This document shows positions 17,280-26,314 of a stretch of 43,488 nucleotides of DNA, piece by piece; positions within the stretch are counted from its first letter, which is position 1; the number at the start of each line of letters is the position of its first letter. This DNA is from an uncultured Psychromonas sp. (GTDB lineage Bacteria; Pseudomonadota; Gammaproteobacteria; Enterobacterales; Psychromonadaceae): NCBI RefSeq assembly GCF_947489755.1, contig NZ_CANLFB010000032.1, positions 1 to 43,488 on the forward strand. Direction: 5' to 3'. The notes under the pieces were generated by a model. It did no database searches. It had not been told where the DNA came from and was given only the letters and a program-made list of their open reading frames with translations. Made by a program: the position numbers and the translations under genes.

Positions 17280-17930
17280 ATGTCTTGGTTAGATTTTATA
17301 GAAAAGCAGCAGCAGCAAAGTTATTTTAAACAATTACAGTTGTTTATAGACCAAGAAGAAAAGGCGAGTAAAACCATCTTTCCTGCCTCTGAAAAGCGTT
17401 TTAATGCTTTTTTGTTAACCGAGTTAAAGGACATTAAAGTGGTGATTTTAGGGCAAGATCCTTATCACGGGGAAGGGCAAGCACATGGACTGAGTTTTTC
17501 TGTGCAAGAAGGTACAAAATTACCGCCTTCATTGCGTAATATTTATAAAGAACTCGCAGATGATTTAGATTGGAAAACAACACCAGACAACGGTGATTTA
17601 ACGCATTGGGCGAAACAAGGTGTATTACTGTTAAATACGGTGCTGACCGTTGAGAAATCAGCGGCAGGTAGCCATGCTAAAAAAGGTTGGGAACAGTTTA
17701 CTGATAACGTTATTGAACATATTAATCAGGAAACCGATGGCGTTGTTTTTTTATTATGGGGCAGTTATGCCATTAAGAAGTCAAAGATGATTGACCCATC
17801 TAAGCATCATATTTTGACCGCTGTACATCCTTCTCCATTGTCTGCGTACCGTGGTTTTTTTGGTTGTAAACACTTTTCAAAAACCAATCAATTACTTATT
17901 GAACAAGGAAATAAAGCGATTAATTGGTAA
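17280..17930 (+). CDS. ung: Uracil-DNA glycosylase
   Basis: A family-1 uracil-DNA glycosylase of 216 residues (typical 215-230), removing uracil from DNA at the start of base excision repair. The water-activating loop GQDPYHG (catalytic D60) and the minor-groove/leucine loop [11 protein letters not shown] (H183) are both intact, as is the [10 protein letters not shown] uracil-pocket strand. A short CAG/CAA run encodes QQQQ at residues 10-13. The ATG at 17280 follows a weak GGTAG. Divergent from grcA. Confidence 0.96.
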   Translation: MSWLDFIEKQQQQSYFKQLQLFIDQEEKASKTIFPASEKRFNAFLLTELKDIKVVILGQDPYHGEGQAHGLSFSVQEGTKLPPSLRNIYKELADDLDWKTTPDNGDLTHWAKQGVLLLNTVLTVEKSAAGSHAKKGWEQFTDNVIEHINQETDGVVFLLWGSYAIKKSKMIDPSKHHILTAVHPSPLSAYRGFFGCKHFSKTNQLLIEQGNKAINW

Positions 17931-18079
17931 CAATTTATTTTTCAAACTATTTATATTGAATTTTTATTTCTTAATGCTTAACACCTATTTATTGATTTTG
18001 CGCAGGAGTTGCTAAGGACATTTCAGATATTGTCTATGAGTCATCATACTTCTTCTTTTATCAATAGATGGGAATTAAC

Positions 18080-18619
18080 ATGCTTAATCGTATTCATAAA
18101 GACCATAAAAATATCATGCAGTTGTTGCAGATAATAGACAGTAATATTGTGTCATTAACACTAGATAAAGAAGTCGATTACCAACTGCTTAAATCTATTA
18201 CTGATTATCTTAAAAATTACTCCGATAAATACCATCATCCGATGGAAAATCTTATTTATGCTTATTATCTAAAATACCGAGTAGTGACGGATCAAGTTGC
18301 CAATCGTTTAGAGGATGATCATAAACAGTTAAAAGTACTAACAGCAGAATTAGATGACATGATTAATATGATTTTGTTGGATGCCATTATACCCAAAGAA
18401 GCCTTTATAGAAAAAATGGAGGCCTTTGTGAGTAAACAAAAACAGCATTTAAACTATGAAGAAACACAAATATTACCTGCTATTCAACGTAGTTTAACAG
18501 AAGATGATTGGGCGCACTTGGCTCTGCAATGGCAGCATAAAGAATATGTAGATCCATTATTTGGTGAGGATATTAGCGATCAATTTAAAGCACTCGCTTT
18601 ACACATTCAAGTGAGTTAA
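18080..18619 (+). CDS. Hemerythrin-like HHE-domain protein
   Basis: A 179-residue four-helix-bundle protein with the hemerythrin ligand pattern: HKDHKN near the N-terminus, HHPMEN (H52/H53, E56), DDHKQL (H81) and a QKQHLNYEET motif (H123, E127/E128). Such cytosolic proteins bind a di-iron centre and may sense or handle oxygen, NO or iron, or repair iron-sulfur clusters; the specific role is unknown. I prefer ATG 18080 (MLNRIHKDHK), where family members usually begin and which has GGGA six bases upstream; ATG 18068 is four codons earlier. Monocistronic. Confidence 0.85.
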   Translation: MLNRIHKDHKNIMQLLQIIDSNIVSLTLDKEVDYQLLKSITDYLKNYSDKYHHPMENLIYAYYLKYRVVTDQVANRLEDDHKQLKVLTAELDDMINMILLDAIIPKEAFIEKMEAFVSKQKQHLNYEETQILPAIQRSLTEDDWAHLALQWQHKEYVDPLFGEDISDQFKALALHIQVS

Positions 18620-19023
18620 TACGCTCAAAAATGATGCTGTTGTCTTACAATAGCCTCGTTTTTAGTCAATATACTTAGCTGTTTTTAGCTAACTAGACAG
18701 TGCCTTTTTATTTAACAATAACAGCATAATAAAGCTTTTCTTATTTTAAAAAGCTGTCACTATGCGATCTCACACCTTTCGAGATATCAAGAGTAGTTAA
18801 CGCAATAAAATAATTGTTTAGCGTTAATTATTTTCCATCAAAGATTCCAGTATTTATTCGTCTAAATTGATATTTTTATCTTTTTAGAGTGAGCATGACT
18901 TCTACCAATATGATGAATAACAAAACCAATTTACCTATCATTTTTATTAAGTAGGTTTTCATTGGTTAAGCGTTATCAATTAATAGATTATTCTTAACTA
19001 GACCATTAAAAAAGGGCTGCACT
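18620..19023. promoter_or_regulatory. Gap with inverted repeats before the oxygenase gene
   Basis: 404 bases with no gene. Two possible structures were seen. TTAACGC (18797-18803) pairs with GCGTTAA (18821-18827). AACCAAT-TACCTA (18924-18937) pairs with TAGGT and ATTGGTT (18952-18967), ending 56 bases before the oxygenase start. Neither has a terminator U-tract. Whether they act as operators or leader structures is unknown. Confidence 0.3.
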
Positions 19024-19698
19024 TTGCTAGCGTTAAAAAATGTTTGTGAGTTTACTGGTAATAACTCAAATGATGATTCATTGTTTGCACTTATTGCAGA
19101 AGACATTGATAAACGTGGGTACAGTATTATGCCAACCGCGTTACCTGAAGCACTGACTGAAACCTTATTTACCCATCAACAAATGATGGAAGCAGATAAG
19201 TTTAAAAATGCAGGGATTGGTAGAGGTAAGGAATACTTACAAAATGAATTCGTTCGAACTGATGCTATTAGTTGGATAACCGGAGAAAGCCAAGCAGGAC
19301 AAGATTGGTTAACTTGGATATCTGGATTACAGAGTTATTTAAATCGACGTTTATTTTTAGGCTTATTTTCATTTGAAAGTCACTTTGCTCATTATAGCCG
19401 TGGTGACTATTACAAACGCCATTATGATGCGTTTAAAGGTGAATCTAATCGCGTGTTATCTGTGGTTGTTTATTTTAATAGTCATTGGTTACCTAGCGAT
19501 GGGGGAGAGTTGGTGTTATATAAAAGTGACCATGATAAAGAAGGGATTAAAGTGGTGCCGTTAATGGGGACAATTGTTGCTTTTTTAAGTGAAGAGTTTC
19601 CGCATGAGGTATTAGCGGCTAACCGAGATCGTTATTCGATAGCGGGGTGGTTTCGTGTTAATACGTCGGTCACTGATCGCGTTGATCCACCACGCTAA
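19024..19698 (+). CDS. 2-oxoglutarate/Fe(II) oxygenase, prolyl-hydroxylase type
   Basis: A 224-residue cytosolic oxygenase of the P4Hc superfamily. The iron triad is visible: H133 and D135 in YKRHYDAF and H194 in EEFPHEVL. The 2-oxoglutarate-binding basic residue is probably R203 in RDRYSIAGWF. GGELVLYKS and the SVVVYFN strand belong to the double-stranded beta helix. Relatives hydroxylate proline in ribosomal protein or EF-Tu targets; the substrate here is unknown. The start must be TTG 19024 (MLALKNVCEF), preceded by AAGGG, because the first in-frame ATG lies 36 codons in, within a conserved region. Ends with the terminator at 19736-19770. Confidence 0.85.
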   Translation: MLALKNVCEFTGNNSNDDSLFALIAEDIDKRGYSIMPTALPEALTETLFTHQQMMEADKFKNAGIGRGKEYLQNEFVRTDAISWITGESQAGQDWLTWISGLQSYLNRRLFLGLFSFESHFAHYSRGDYYKRHYDAFKGESNRVLSVVVYFNSHWLPSDGGELVLYKSDHDKEGIKVVPLMGTIVAFLSEEFPHEVLAANRDRYSIAGWFRVNTSVTDRVDPPR

Positions 19699-19735
19699 CT
19701 TTTATTATGTCGCGCCGTTACTTCTCTTCGATATG

Positions 19736-19770
19736 CAGCACCTTAAGTGACTTAAGGTGCTGTTTTATTT
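19736..19770 (+). terminator. Intrinsic terminator of the oxygenase gene
   Basis: CAGCACCTTAAG and CTTAAGGTGCTG make a perfect 12-base stem around TGA, followed by TTTTATTT. The following 300 bases up to 20072 show no further feature beyond the next gene's AGG ribosome site. Confidence 0.9.
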
Positions 19771-20071
19771 CTGCTTGTGTCATTATGCTCTGAATCCAAG
19801 TTATTCTATTACGCCAGTTTGTCTAAATAAGTGGTGCTAATGACACAGTTAATAATAGTGTTAGAAACTCTGTTGTTTTAAATCGGTATGAAAAATAAAC
19901 AAAACATTGATAATTTACTTATTTATTCATCTAATGCCTGCCATTACTGGCTTTTCGATAAAAGCCTCTCTACAATTCGCGCCAATTTCTGTCCTTATTG
20001 ATCTGCTTTGTTAGCTATTACCAAGGCTCTCACGATTTGAGCAATGATCAATAATCATAAGTAGGTAATTC

Positions 20072-21160
20072 ATGACTAATATATCGACTCAATCTAAAAA
20101 ACGTATTCGCCATGCAAAAGGTCCCTTTGCGATGACCGTCGTTTATAGTTTTACCGGTGCATCTATCTTGGCATCAATCATCTTTTCATTATTACTCTTT
20201 TTATCAATTGATAATGGATTTTGGATGCAATTTTTATTTGGCTCATTGGCAGTGATATTCGAGCTAGGAAAATTTTTTGCTTGGTATGAATTTGGGGAGC
20301 GATTAGCAAGACGCAATATTAGCGCCGCATTTTCAGCGTTTATTTTTTACAGTGTGTTAGCCATTATTTCTATTGGTGGCAGTATTGGTGGTATTAATAG
20401 TGCAACCAATACCGCCCAAAGTCACCTTGATGTGCAAAATAATAAAAAAGCTGCATTTGACTTTCAAATAGCAGCCATTGATAAACAGATTGCACTTAAT
20501 AATGTTGCTGCAGAAAAGTATATTGAGTTGAATCGTATCGTTACGGGTGTTGCGCGTATTCAAAAAGAGAATACTCAATTACGTGAACAACAGTTAGCGC
20601 TGGCTATTGAACGTGATAAACAACCCGTTGCAAGCCAAGGTTCTGTATTAGGCTTAATCGGTAGCGTTGCGACAGCACTGAATATAGAGAATAAAACAGC
20701 ACAGCTATCATTAGTAATTTTTCTGTCAGTTTTATTAGATTTATTTGCCGCTTTCTTCGTTGGATTAATTGGTGAAGAGTTGCGTTTCTCTCGTACTTTA
20801 AAACGACAACAGGCAGAGCAAGAGAAAGCATCGTTAAATGAGCAAACTAATCTTGCGCTTTATAATAAGCAAAATGAACAGCAAGTAGCGGCGATATCTC
20901 GAAGTGAAGATTTATTACAACAAGCTATTTCATTACTCAGCAATGGCACAGTACGTTGCTCAAAGAAAGCATTATCAGACAAGTTAGCTTTAAATACTGA
21001 AGACACGGATCACCTATTTACTACTCTATTGGTACAGGGGTTCATTAGGCAAAAAGCGAATCGTCACTTTGTGTGGGAAGGTCAAATGTTGCCAAACATG
21101 ACCAAAAAAAAGAGTGCTGAAATTAAAGCAACGGCATTGGACGTCGAACAAGCTGCTTAA
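20072..21160 (+). CDS. Membrane protein with periplasmic or cytosolic coiled coil and winged-helix-like tail, unknown function
   Basis: Not a family I can name. The 362 residues divide into three membrane helices (about 21-45, 50-70 and 84-104: FAMTVVYSFTGASILASIIF, FWMQFLFGSLAVIFELGKFF, AFSAFIFYSVLAIISIGGSI), a charged helical/coiled-coil stretch (115-185), a fourth membrane helix (LVIFLSVLLDLFAAFFVGLI), a glutamine-rich coiled coil (235-285) and a C-terminal domain. That domain (VRCSKKALSDKLALN...LLVQGFIRQKANRHFVW) has the pattern of a small winged helix. Similar designs occur in plasmid and phage-borne membrane proteins. The ATG follows TAGG. It appears monocistronic. Annotations such as SecY for this design would not be supported by the sequence. 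Confidence 0.7.
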   Translation: MTNISTQSKKRIRHAKGPFAMTVVYSFTGASILASIIFSLLLFLSIDNGFWMQFLFGSLAVIFELGKFFAWYEFGERLARRNISAAFSAFIFYSVLAIISIGGSIGGINSATNTAQSHLDVQNNKKAAFDFQIAAIDKQIALNNVAAEKYIELNRIVTGVARIQKENTQLREQQLALAIERDKQPVASQGSVLGLIGSVATALNIENKTAQLSLVIFLSVLLDLFAAFFVGLIGEELRFSRTLKRQQAEQEKASLNEQTNLALYNKQNEQQVAAISRSEDLLQQAISLLSNGTVRCSKKALSDKLALNTEDTDHLFTTLLVQGFIRQKANRHFVWEGQMLPNMTKKKSAEIKATALDVEQAA

Positions 21161-21543
21161 TAAATAGAATCGTTTAGTTACTTATCCATTAATCAGTTAG
21201 TTAATTAGATTAATATCACCGTTATACTTATCCATTTAATCTGTATTGATTTTAGTGAACGGTGATAATTGAATACGATAATTGAGTAGAATAGCTGAAT
21301 AGAATAGTTGCTGCTGAATAGTAATGTATGAGCCTGTCTGTATTTATTAGGGAAGGCTCATGTGTATTATAATAATAAAGGTTGTTGCTCTTGTGCTCTT
21401 TCGCTAGAGCAGCTTATTTTATTAATGAGAAGGACTGATTTTTAAAACAGGTTATGAGTAAAAGTGGCATTTACAAAAACAGCTAACGCTATTTATTAAT
21501 ATCACTTTCCACTCTATTTTGGTTTGCTTAATAGGTTCAATGC
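21161..21543. other. Convergent gap, weak hairpins only
   Basis: 383 bases between convergent genes. ATGAGCCT (21328-21335) pairs with AGGCTCAT (21354-21361) around an 18-base loop but lacks a U-tract. GCTCT-TTCGCT-AGAGC follows near 21390-21410. No gene or clear terminator. Confidence 0.4.
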
Positions 21544-22191
21544 TTATAGCCTTTGTAAGGCATCGATAATATCTGAAGGCTCTGAACGAACACGGTAATC
21601 AACGTCTACAAAACGCCACACAGCTTCACCTTCTTTATTTAAGATAAAAGTGGCTGGAATCGGCATAATATTTGCGTTGCCGTTATTGATTTTTTCAATA
21701 TCAAGGTGTCGATCTACTTTCATGTGTTCTAATACAAAGTCAGGCACTTTCCAAGCAACACCGAATTCAGCGGCCACATCAGCATTTTGATCAGACAATA
21801 CTTCAAAGCTCATTTCGTCTATTTCATTCTTAGTCAATGAATCATCTGGTACTTCAGGGCTAATAGCCACTAACTGTGCGCCTAAGCCATGAATCTGTTC
21901 TAAACGTGACTGTAAGGCTTTTAATTGAAGGTTACAGTAAGGGCACCAGCTACCACGATAGAAAGTAACTATTACTGGACCTTTTGCTAATAAGTCATCT
22001 AATGATGTCATATTGCCTTGTTGGTTAGGTAGCTTAAAGCGGGGAGCTTGTTGGCCTAACTTAAGTGCGTTGCTGCCTTCTTTAAACGATTTTGCTTGTT
22101 CAATGACGTCATCAATGCCCTTCATAAAGTCAGGATTACCTTGTCGGCCAGCGGCAATTTTAGCGTCAGTTTGTTCTCTTAAAGTAGTCAT
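21544..22191 (-). CDS. Peroxiredoxin-like AhpC/TSA family protein
   Basis: A 215-residue thioredoxin-fold protein. After an unusual N-terminal helical region (residues 1-45) comes a PRX-like core: APRFKLPNQQGNMTSLDDLL, then VTFYRGSWCPYCNLQL with cysteines C83 and C86. A WCPYC pair in place of the usual single peroxidatic cysteine with PxxTxxC spacing places it in the PRX_like2/AhpC-TSA subgroup. It probably reduces peroxides or disulfides in the cytosol, but the reductant is unknown. No signal peptide. It stands alone with a 310-base upstream gap that contains a short tandem repeat. Confidence 0.82.
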   Translation of the reverse strand: MTTLREQTDAKIAAGRQGNPDFMKGIDDVIEQAKSFKEGSNALKLGQQAPRFKLPNQQGNMTSLDDLLAKGPVIVTFYRGSWCPYCNLQLKALQSRLEQIHGLGAQLVAISPEVPDDSLTKNEIDEMSFEVLSDQNADVAAEFGVAWKVPDFVLEHMKVDRHLDIEKINNGNANIMPIPATFILNKEGEAVWRFVDVDYRVRSEPSDIIDALQRL

Positions 22192-22321
22192 TTTATGGTT
22201 CCTAATTGAGTCATGGAAATAAGACGTTATTCTTTTAATAGATAAATAATACGTAGAGAAAAATTAAAAGAACAAGTGTTCAATAAACTATCAGGAAGTG
22301 AGTAAGAAAACAATGTCGTTA

Positions 22322-22379
22322 ACAATACATCCAACAATACATCCAACAATATGGCCAATAATATAGTCAACAATACGGA
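22322..22379. repeat. 12-base tandem repeat, about 4.8 units
   Basis: AACAATACATCC occurs twice exactly (22322-22345) and is followed by AACAATATGGCC, AATAATATAGTC and AACAATACGG, all on a 12-base period. It lies about 130 bases upstream of the peroxiredoxin-like gene, between two minus-strand genes. No open reading frame uses it convincingly. Confidence 0.8.
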
Positions 22380-22501
22380 GTAGTAATAGGATGAATAGAA
22401 GTTATTATTTTACGTTAGACGCAACAATATTAGCAGGGTAAATTTGAAAGCTAAATCATTTATCCGCCTTCAAATTTATTAGGTATTTAATTGGTGGGCC
22501 T

Positions 22502-23407
22502 TTATTCTTGTTTAAGTCTAATTTTGTATTTATGTTTAAATATTTTTCTTATTTGCGACCAACGACTGATTAGCATTGCGATAAAGATTAAACAACACCC
22601 GAAGACTTGCCCTAATGTCATTATTTCACCAAACCAGAATACTGCAAAAATAGCTGCCCATACGGGTTCTAAATTCATTATCACAGCTGCATGACTCACT
22701 GGGGTTAAACTCATTGCATACATTTGTAATAAGTAACGCAAGCTAGTGGCAATTAATGCACTCGCTAAAAGCCAACCTAAAATATCGACGTTAATGCTGC
22801 TTGGTAATGTTTCCGTTAATAAGGAAACAATTAATAATAAGATACCTGCAGTGGTTAGTTGCACACTCGTTAATACTAGCGAATGAACTCGTAGTAGAAA
22901 TCGTGATAGAAGGTTAAGTTGAAAGGCAACAGCAATAGCGGTGCCTAAAAAATAAAGATGTGAAATTTCAAAGTTTAAGCCATTACTCAGGGCTAAAAAA
23001 CCTAAGCCGATGATCGCAAAAGGTAAGGCAACCCAAATACTCATGGCAGGTCGATCACCAAACATCAAACGACCAATGATAGGCACAAACACAACGCCCA
23101 TACAGGTAATAAAAGCACCAACACCGACGTTGGAGCTTTGATACAGTCCCATAACCCAGCACAGCATTGCTATCGCCATCACTGCACCGATTAATATAAT
23201 GGGTTTAATTTCTTGCCATTTTACACCACGAAAGTATCGATGACCGATCAATAATAAAACAAGTCCACCTATAAAAAAGCGCATAGAGATAAAAAATAAA
23301 GGTGTCATTCCCATTAACGCTTCTTTCGAAAATATCCAACCCGCGCCTGCTAAAATGGTTACTAGGACTAAAATAAGTTCTGCTTTAAAGGCAAATTTTT
23401 GCTGCAA
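22502..23407 (-). CDS. EamA/DMT-superfamily transporter
   Basis: A 301-residue inner-membrane protein with ten hydrophobic segments in two EamA repeats. Recognizable family positions are AGAGWIFSKEALMGMTPLFFISMRFFIGGLV in the first half and an AAVIMNLEPVWAAIFAVFWFGE segment in the second (the conserved glutamate before a P-hinge). Probably exports amino acids or other small metabolites; substrate unknown. It is monocistronic with a 355-base upstream gap containing a palindrome at 23568-23584. Confidence 0.87.
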   Translation of the reverse strand: MQQKFAFKAELILVLVTILAGAGWIFSKEALMGMTPLFFISMRFFIGGLVLLLIGHRYFRGVKWQEIKPIILIGAVMAIAMLCWVMGLYQSSNVGVGAFITCMGVVFVPIIGRLMFGDRPAMSIWVALPFAIIGLGFLALSNGLNFEISHLYFLGTAIAVAFQLNLLSRFLLRVHSLVLTSVQLTTAGILLLIVSLLTETLPSSINVDILGWLLASALIATSLRYLLQMYAMSLTPVSHAAVIMNLEPVWAAIFAVFWFGEIMTLGQVFGCCLIFIAMLISRWSQIRKIFKHKYKIRLKQE

Positions 23408-23567
23408 AATATATCCTTACTTGTGTGCGATAAGAAGTATTTGAAGTGGACAAGAAGAGCGACATTAAACTATTTTTTGTAATTATATCAGTAATAAATA
23501 AAACATTGTTTCATTTTGTGGTTAAGGCCACATTGGGAAAGCAAACATTGATTTTTTGCTTGGGCTA

Positions 23568-23584
23568 CAATACGTTACGTATTG
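23568..23584. promoter_or_regulatory. Palindrome, possible operator of the DMT gene
   Basis: CAATACGT and ACGTATTG are perfect 8-base inverted halves around a single T. It lies 161 bases upstream of the DMT transporter start. The rest of the 23408-23762 gap holds no gene. Palindromes of this size suit dimeric repressors, but no regulator gene is adjacent. Confidence 0.3.
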
Positions 23585-23762
23585 AAAGGGTGAACACTTA
23601 AAGTGATTTTTATAGGTCATTTTTTGATAGGAAGTGGTCAAATAAGCTAGCACCATTTCATCCTGTTTATTTAGTTACTGTGTCAGTATCTTATTTAACC
23701 TCAATCATCATTAACGGAGATTGTTAAGAATAAAAGTGGATAGTAACCGCTAAGAATAATGG

Positions 23763-24317
23763 CTAGGAGTCGCGCCTAAGAGTAATAGTACTCCAGTATC
23801 CTTTGCCTTGTGACGTGCTCTTCCAGCCTTGTTTCTTTAGTTCTTTCGCGATATATCTATTTATCATGCCATGTCCAAAAACAACAAGGTTCTCATGTTG
23901 TATTGCTAATGCATATAATGTGTTGGCTGACGTTTTAGCTCGTACTTTAGCTGCCTTAAACGATTCAACTTTTCGGTTAAAACCTAGCATCCACAAAATT
24001 CGGCTCATGATAAGCCATGTATAAGCTTTTAATATCAGTGGACATTTATACCTGGGAATATCCATTTCTGTTATTTGCGTTAGGATTAAATTGGGCGCTT
24101 TGTTGACACATAAATAAGCAGAGTCAATGGCTCGAGGTAAGTTACTTGAAATAATATAATGTGATTTCAATGAATCAATTAGTGGCTTGGGAGGCAAACT
24201 ACTGATATCGACTTTAGACAACTTATAATGCTTCACCCATTTTGCAAAACCGGAGGCTGTCAATTTAGGGTTTACAGCACCAGTAGGTTTACCATGTCTC
24301 ACTAACGTTATTTGCAT
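23763..24317 (-). CDS. Histidine phosphatase superfamily protein
   Basis: A 184-residue member of the phosphoglycerate-mutase/SixA-like branch. The catalytic LVRHGKPT (R7, H8, G9) is at the N-terminus, ISSNLPRAIDSA carries the second arginine, EMDIPRY the acidic region, and VVFGHGMINRYIAKEL the second histidine. A 30-residue segment with a hydrophobic stretch (LKAYTWLIMSRILWMLG) separates the halves. Probably hydrolyses a small phosphoester or phosphohistidine; target unknown. Monocistronic, on the same strand as the LysE gene downstream. Confidence 0.85.
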   Translation of the reverse strand: MQITLVRHGKPTGAVNPKLTASGFAKWVKHYKLSKVDISSLPPKPLIDSLKSHYIISSNLPRAIDSAYLCVNKAPNLILTQITEMDIPRYKCPLILKAYTWLIMSRILWMLGFNRKVESFKAAKVRAKTSANTLYALAIQHENLVVFGHGMINRYIAKELKKQGWKSTSQGKGYWSTITLRRDS

Positions 24318-24450
24318 ATTACCTCAAAGCCACTTTTTTATTTTTGGCTATGACTCTTGCTGTGACTATGACTAAGAGAATGATTAGGCTCGAAAAGTTA
24401 ACTAAGATAATGATTAAATATAAGCATTACACAAGCAATGCTTATGGTTT

Positions 24451-25080
24451 TTAATCTTCCATTAACAACTTAACGGCCAAACCAATCAATACCACGCCAG
24501 TTAGTCGTTCCATCATCAATTGTGTTTTACCACCATCAAAACGTTTTTGCGCAGTTACAATCATACGGCTAATAAATGCTTGCCAGCATAGTGCGATTAC
24601 AAAATGGATAGCAGCCATCAATAATGATTGCATGAAGGCAGAATATTCAGGGTTAATGAACTGCGGTAAAAAAGCTAAGTAGAAGATAGCCGTTTTAGGA
24701 TTTAAGGCATTTGAAAGTAGGCCTTCTCTAAAGCTTTTAGCGGCTTTAAAGCTACCATTCACATTAATCGTTTCTGGATCTTTTGCTGTTGCTGAAAAGC
24801 TGTGTCTAAGACCTTGTACCCCTAAATATAATATATACAGAGCACCAATCATTTTCACGCCTTGGAACAGTTGCGGTGATTGTGATAATAATAATGAGAT
24901 ACCAACAGCAGATAATGCCGCGTGAAAAAACAGGCCACTACAAATACCGATGTTAGTGACAAAACCATCTTTTTCGCCACCTCGGGTGGTATTTCGAATC
25001 ACTAATGCCGTGTCTAAACCTGGGGTAATAGTTAAAATAGTGATTGCAATTAAAAACGCTTCGATATGTAAAATAGGCAT
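24451..25080 (-). CDS. LysE/RhtB-family amino acid exporter
   Basis: A 209-residue inner-membrane protein with about six helices. The N-terminal LTITPGLDTALVIRNTTRGGEKDGFVT is the LysE/RhtB signature, and LSNALNPKTAIFYLAFLPQFI is the conserved mid-protein motif. Expected role is export of homoserine, threonine or related amino acids. Its ATG overlaps the stop of the upstream DUF3087 gene (TAATG), so the two are translationally coupled. Confidence 0.92.
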   Translation of the reverse strand: MPILHIEAFLIAITILTITPGLDTALVIRNTTRGGEKDGFVTNIGICSGLFFHAALSAVGISLLLSQSPQLFQGVKMIGALYILYLGVQGLRHSFSATAKDPETINVNGSFKAAKSFREGLLSNALNPKTAIFYLAFLPQFINPEYSAFMQSLLMAAIHFVIALCWQAFISRMIVTAQKRFDGGKTQLMMERLTGVVLIGLAVKLLMED

Positions 25081-25586
25081 TAGTAGCTCGCTAATTGTGA
25101 TGGGTTATAAAGAGTGGCATCTAGCGTTACATTATGTGTTTCTGCTAGTTCGTGTAGTTTATTTTCAAGATGTGTCAGGTGATTAATGGTTAATGTGTTG
25201 TTATCTAATTGCCATAGTTGTCGAGAACCGCAGTAACTGAAATGTAAAATGTGCATGGCAACGTAATCGCCTCGTTGCGCTGCTGATTCTATTTTTTTCA
25301 TACGACGGTTGATTTTATTTAACGCTTGTTTTAAGTCCCATACGTAACTGACTTCGTAGAAAAAAGGATGTTTTCTAAGTTTGGATAAAATAATGAAAAC
25401 CGAGATGGCGGTTATTGCGACACCTAACAAGTTCCAGTGGAAATGGCTTCCTGTCGGAGAAGGGATTAATAAGATAAGTAGCTGACTTATGGCTAAACTG
25501 CCGATGCTTAATACTCCAATGCAAGCAAAGATAACTTTATTTAAACGTTTACGATAACGCTCTGGATCGATTTCAATAAGTTGCAT
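25080..25586 (-). CDS. DUF3087 family membrane protein
   Basis: A protein of 168 residues from ATG 25586 (MQLIEIDPERYRKRLNK), the usual start of this family; an ATG at 25625 would add 13 residues without a ribosome site. Two membrane helices (VIFACIGVLSIGSLAISQLLILL; WNLLGVAITAISVFIIL) precede a helical cytosolic domain with HPFFYEVSYVWDLKQALNKI and GDYVAMHILHFSYCGSRQLW. The function is not known. AAAGGA lies upstream at a long spacing. Coupled to the LysE gene by a TAATG overlap. Confidence 0.78.
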   Translation of the reverse strand: MQLIEIDPERYRKRLNKVIFACIGVLSIGSLAISQLLILLIPSPTGSHFHWNLLGVAITAISVFIILSKLRKHPFFYEVSYVWDLKQALNKINRRMKKIESAAQRGDYVAMHILHFSYCGSRQLWQLDNNTLTINHLTHLENKLHELAETHNVTLDATLYNPSQLASY

Positions 25587-25852
25587 GGGCGTAATGTAGT
25601 CCTTTATAAAACGAAGAGTAAACATTTATAACTCAATAAACTGATAACTTAAATAGATTCCTGAATTAAATTATTTGCTTAATGAATTAAATTGGATTGG
25701 TTTATCAATAAATTGCACTGCTCTTTAGTTTAAAGAGCAGATGAAAAAGTACTAGAAAATAAGTACTAGAAAATGAGTAGTTGAAATGCAGGTGTTTGAA
25801 AGACAGAAAATTATGGTTGGATTTTTATTATTGTCGGCGTTGTGGTTAATCA

Positions 25853-26314
25853 CTAATAATAGTTTTCCATCCAACCTTCTAATATTAGCGCGGCAGAAAC
25901 ACTGTCTACTTTACCTTTTTCTAATGCTTTATAGCCGCCACGTTCAAAGATAAATTCTTTAGCGCTTGCGGTCGTTAAACGTTCATCTTGAAAAACTGTT
26001 TTAACACCAAAACGCCCGGTTAAACGATTGCCAAACTTTTTAGCGCGTTGGGTAATCGGTTGTTCTGTGCCATCCATATTAAGTGGTAAGCCGACAACAA
26101 TTAAATCGGGTTTCCATTCTTTAATAACCGCTTCAACGGTATCCCAGTTTGGAATGCCATCATTAGCTTTAATCGCTGCAATGGGTTGTGCTGTTGCAGT
26201 GATCATTTGTCCTGTCGCTACACCGATACTTTTGGTGCCAAAATCAAAACCTAGTAAGGTATTCGGGGCCTTAATTGGCGTTGATGATGCTGTATTAGTT
26301 GTTTCTACTGTCAT
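25853..26314 (-). CDS. ruvX: Putative Holliday junction resolvase RuvX/YqgF
   Basis: A 153-residue RNase-H-fold protein, typical YqgF length plus a short N-terminal tail. Acidic active-site residues are visible in [16 protein letters not shown] (first Asp), FQDERLTT (Glu) and [11 protein letters not shown] (Asp). Family members act in 16S rRNA 5'-end maturation and may resolve recombination junctions. Last gene of rsmE-gshB-yqgE-ruvX; its ATG overlaps the yqgE stop (TAATG). Confidence 0.93.
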   Translation of the reverse strand: MTVETTNTASSTPIKAPNTLLGFDFGTKSIGVATGQMITATAQPIAAIKANDGIPNWDTVEAVIKEWKPDLIVVGLPLNMDGTEQPITQRAKKFGNRLTGRFGVKTVFQDERLTTASAKEFIFERGGYKALEKGKVDSVSAALILEGWMENYY

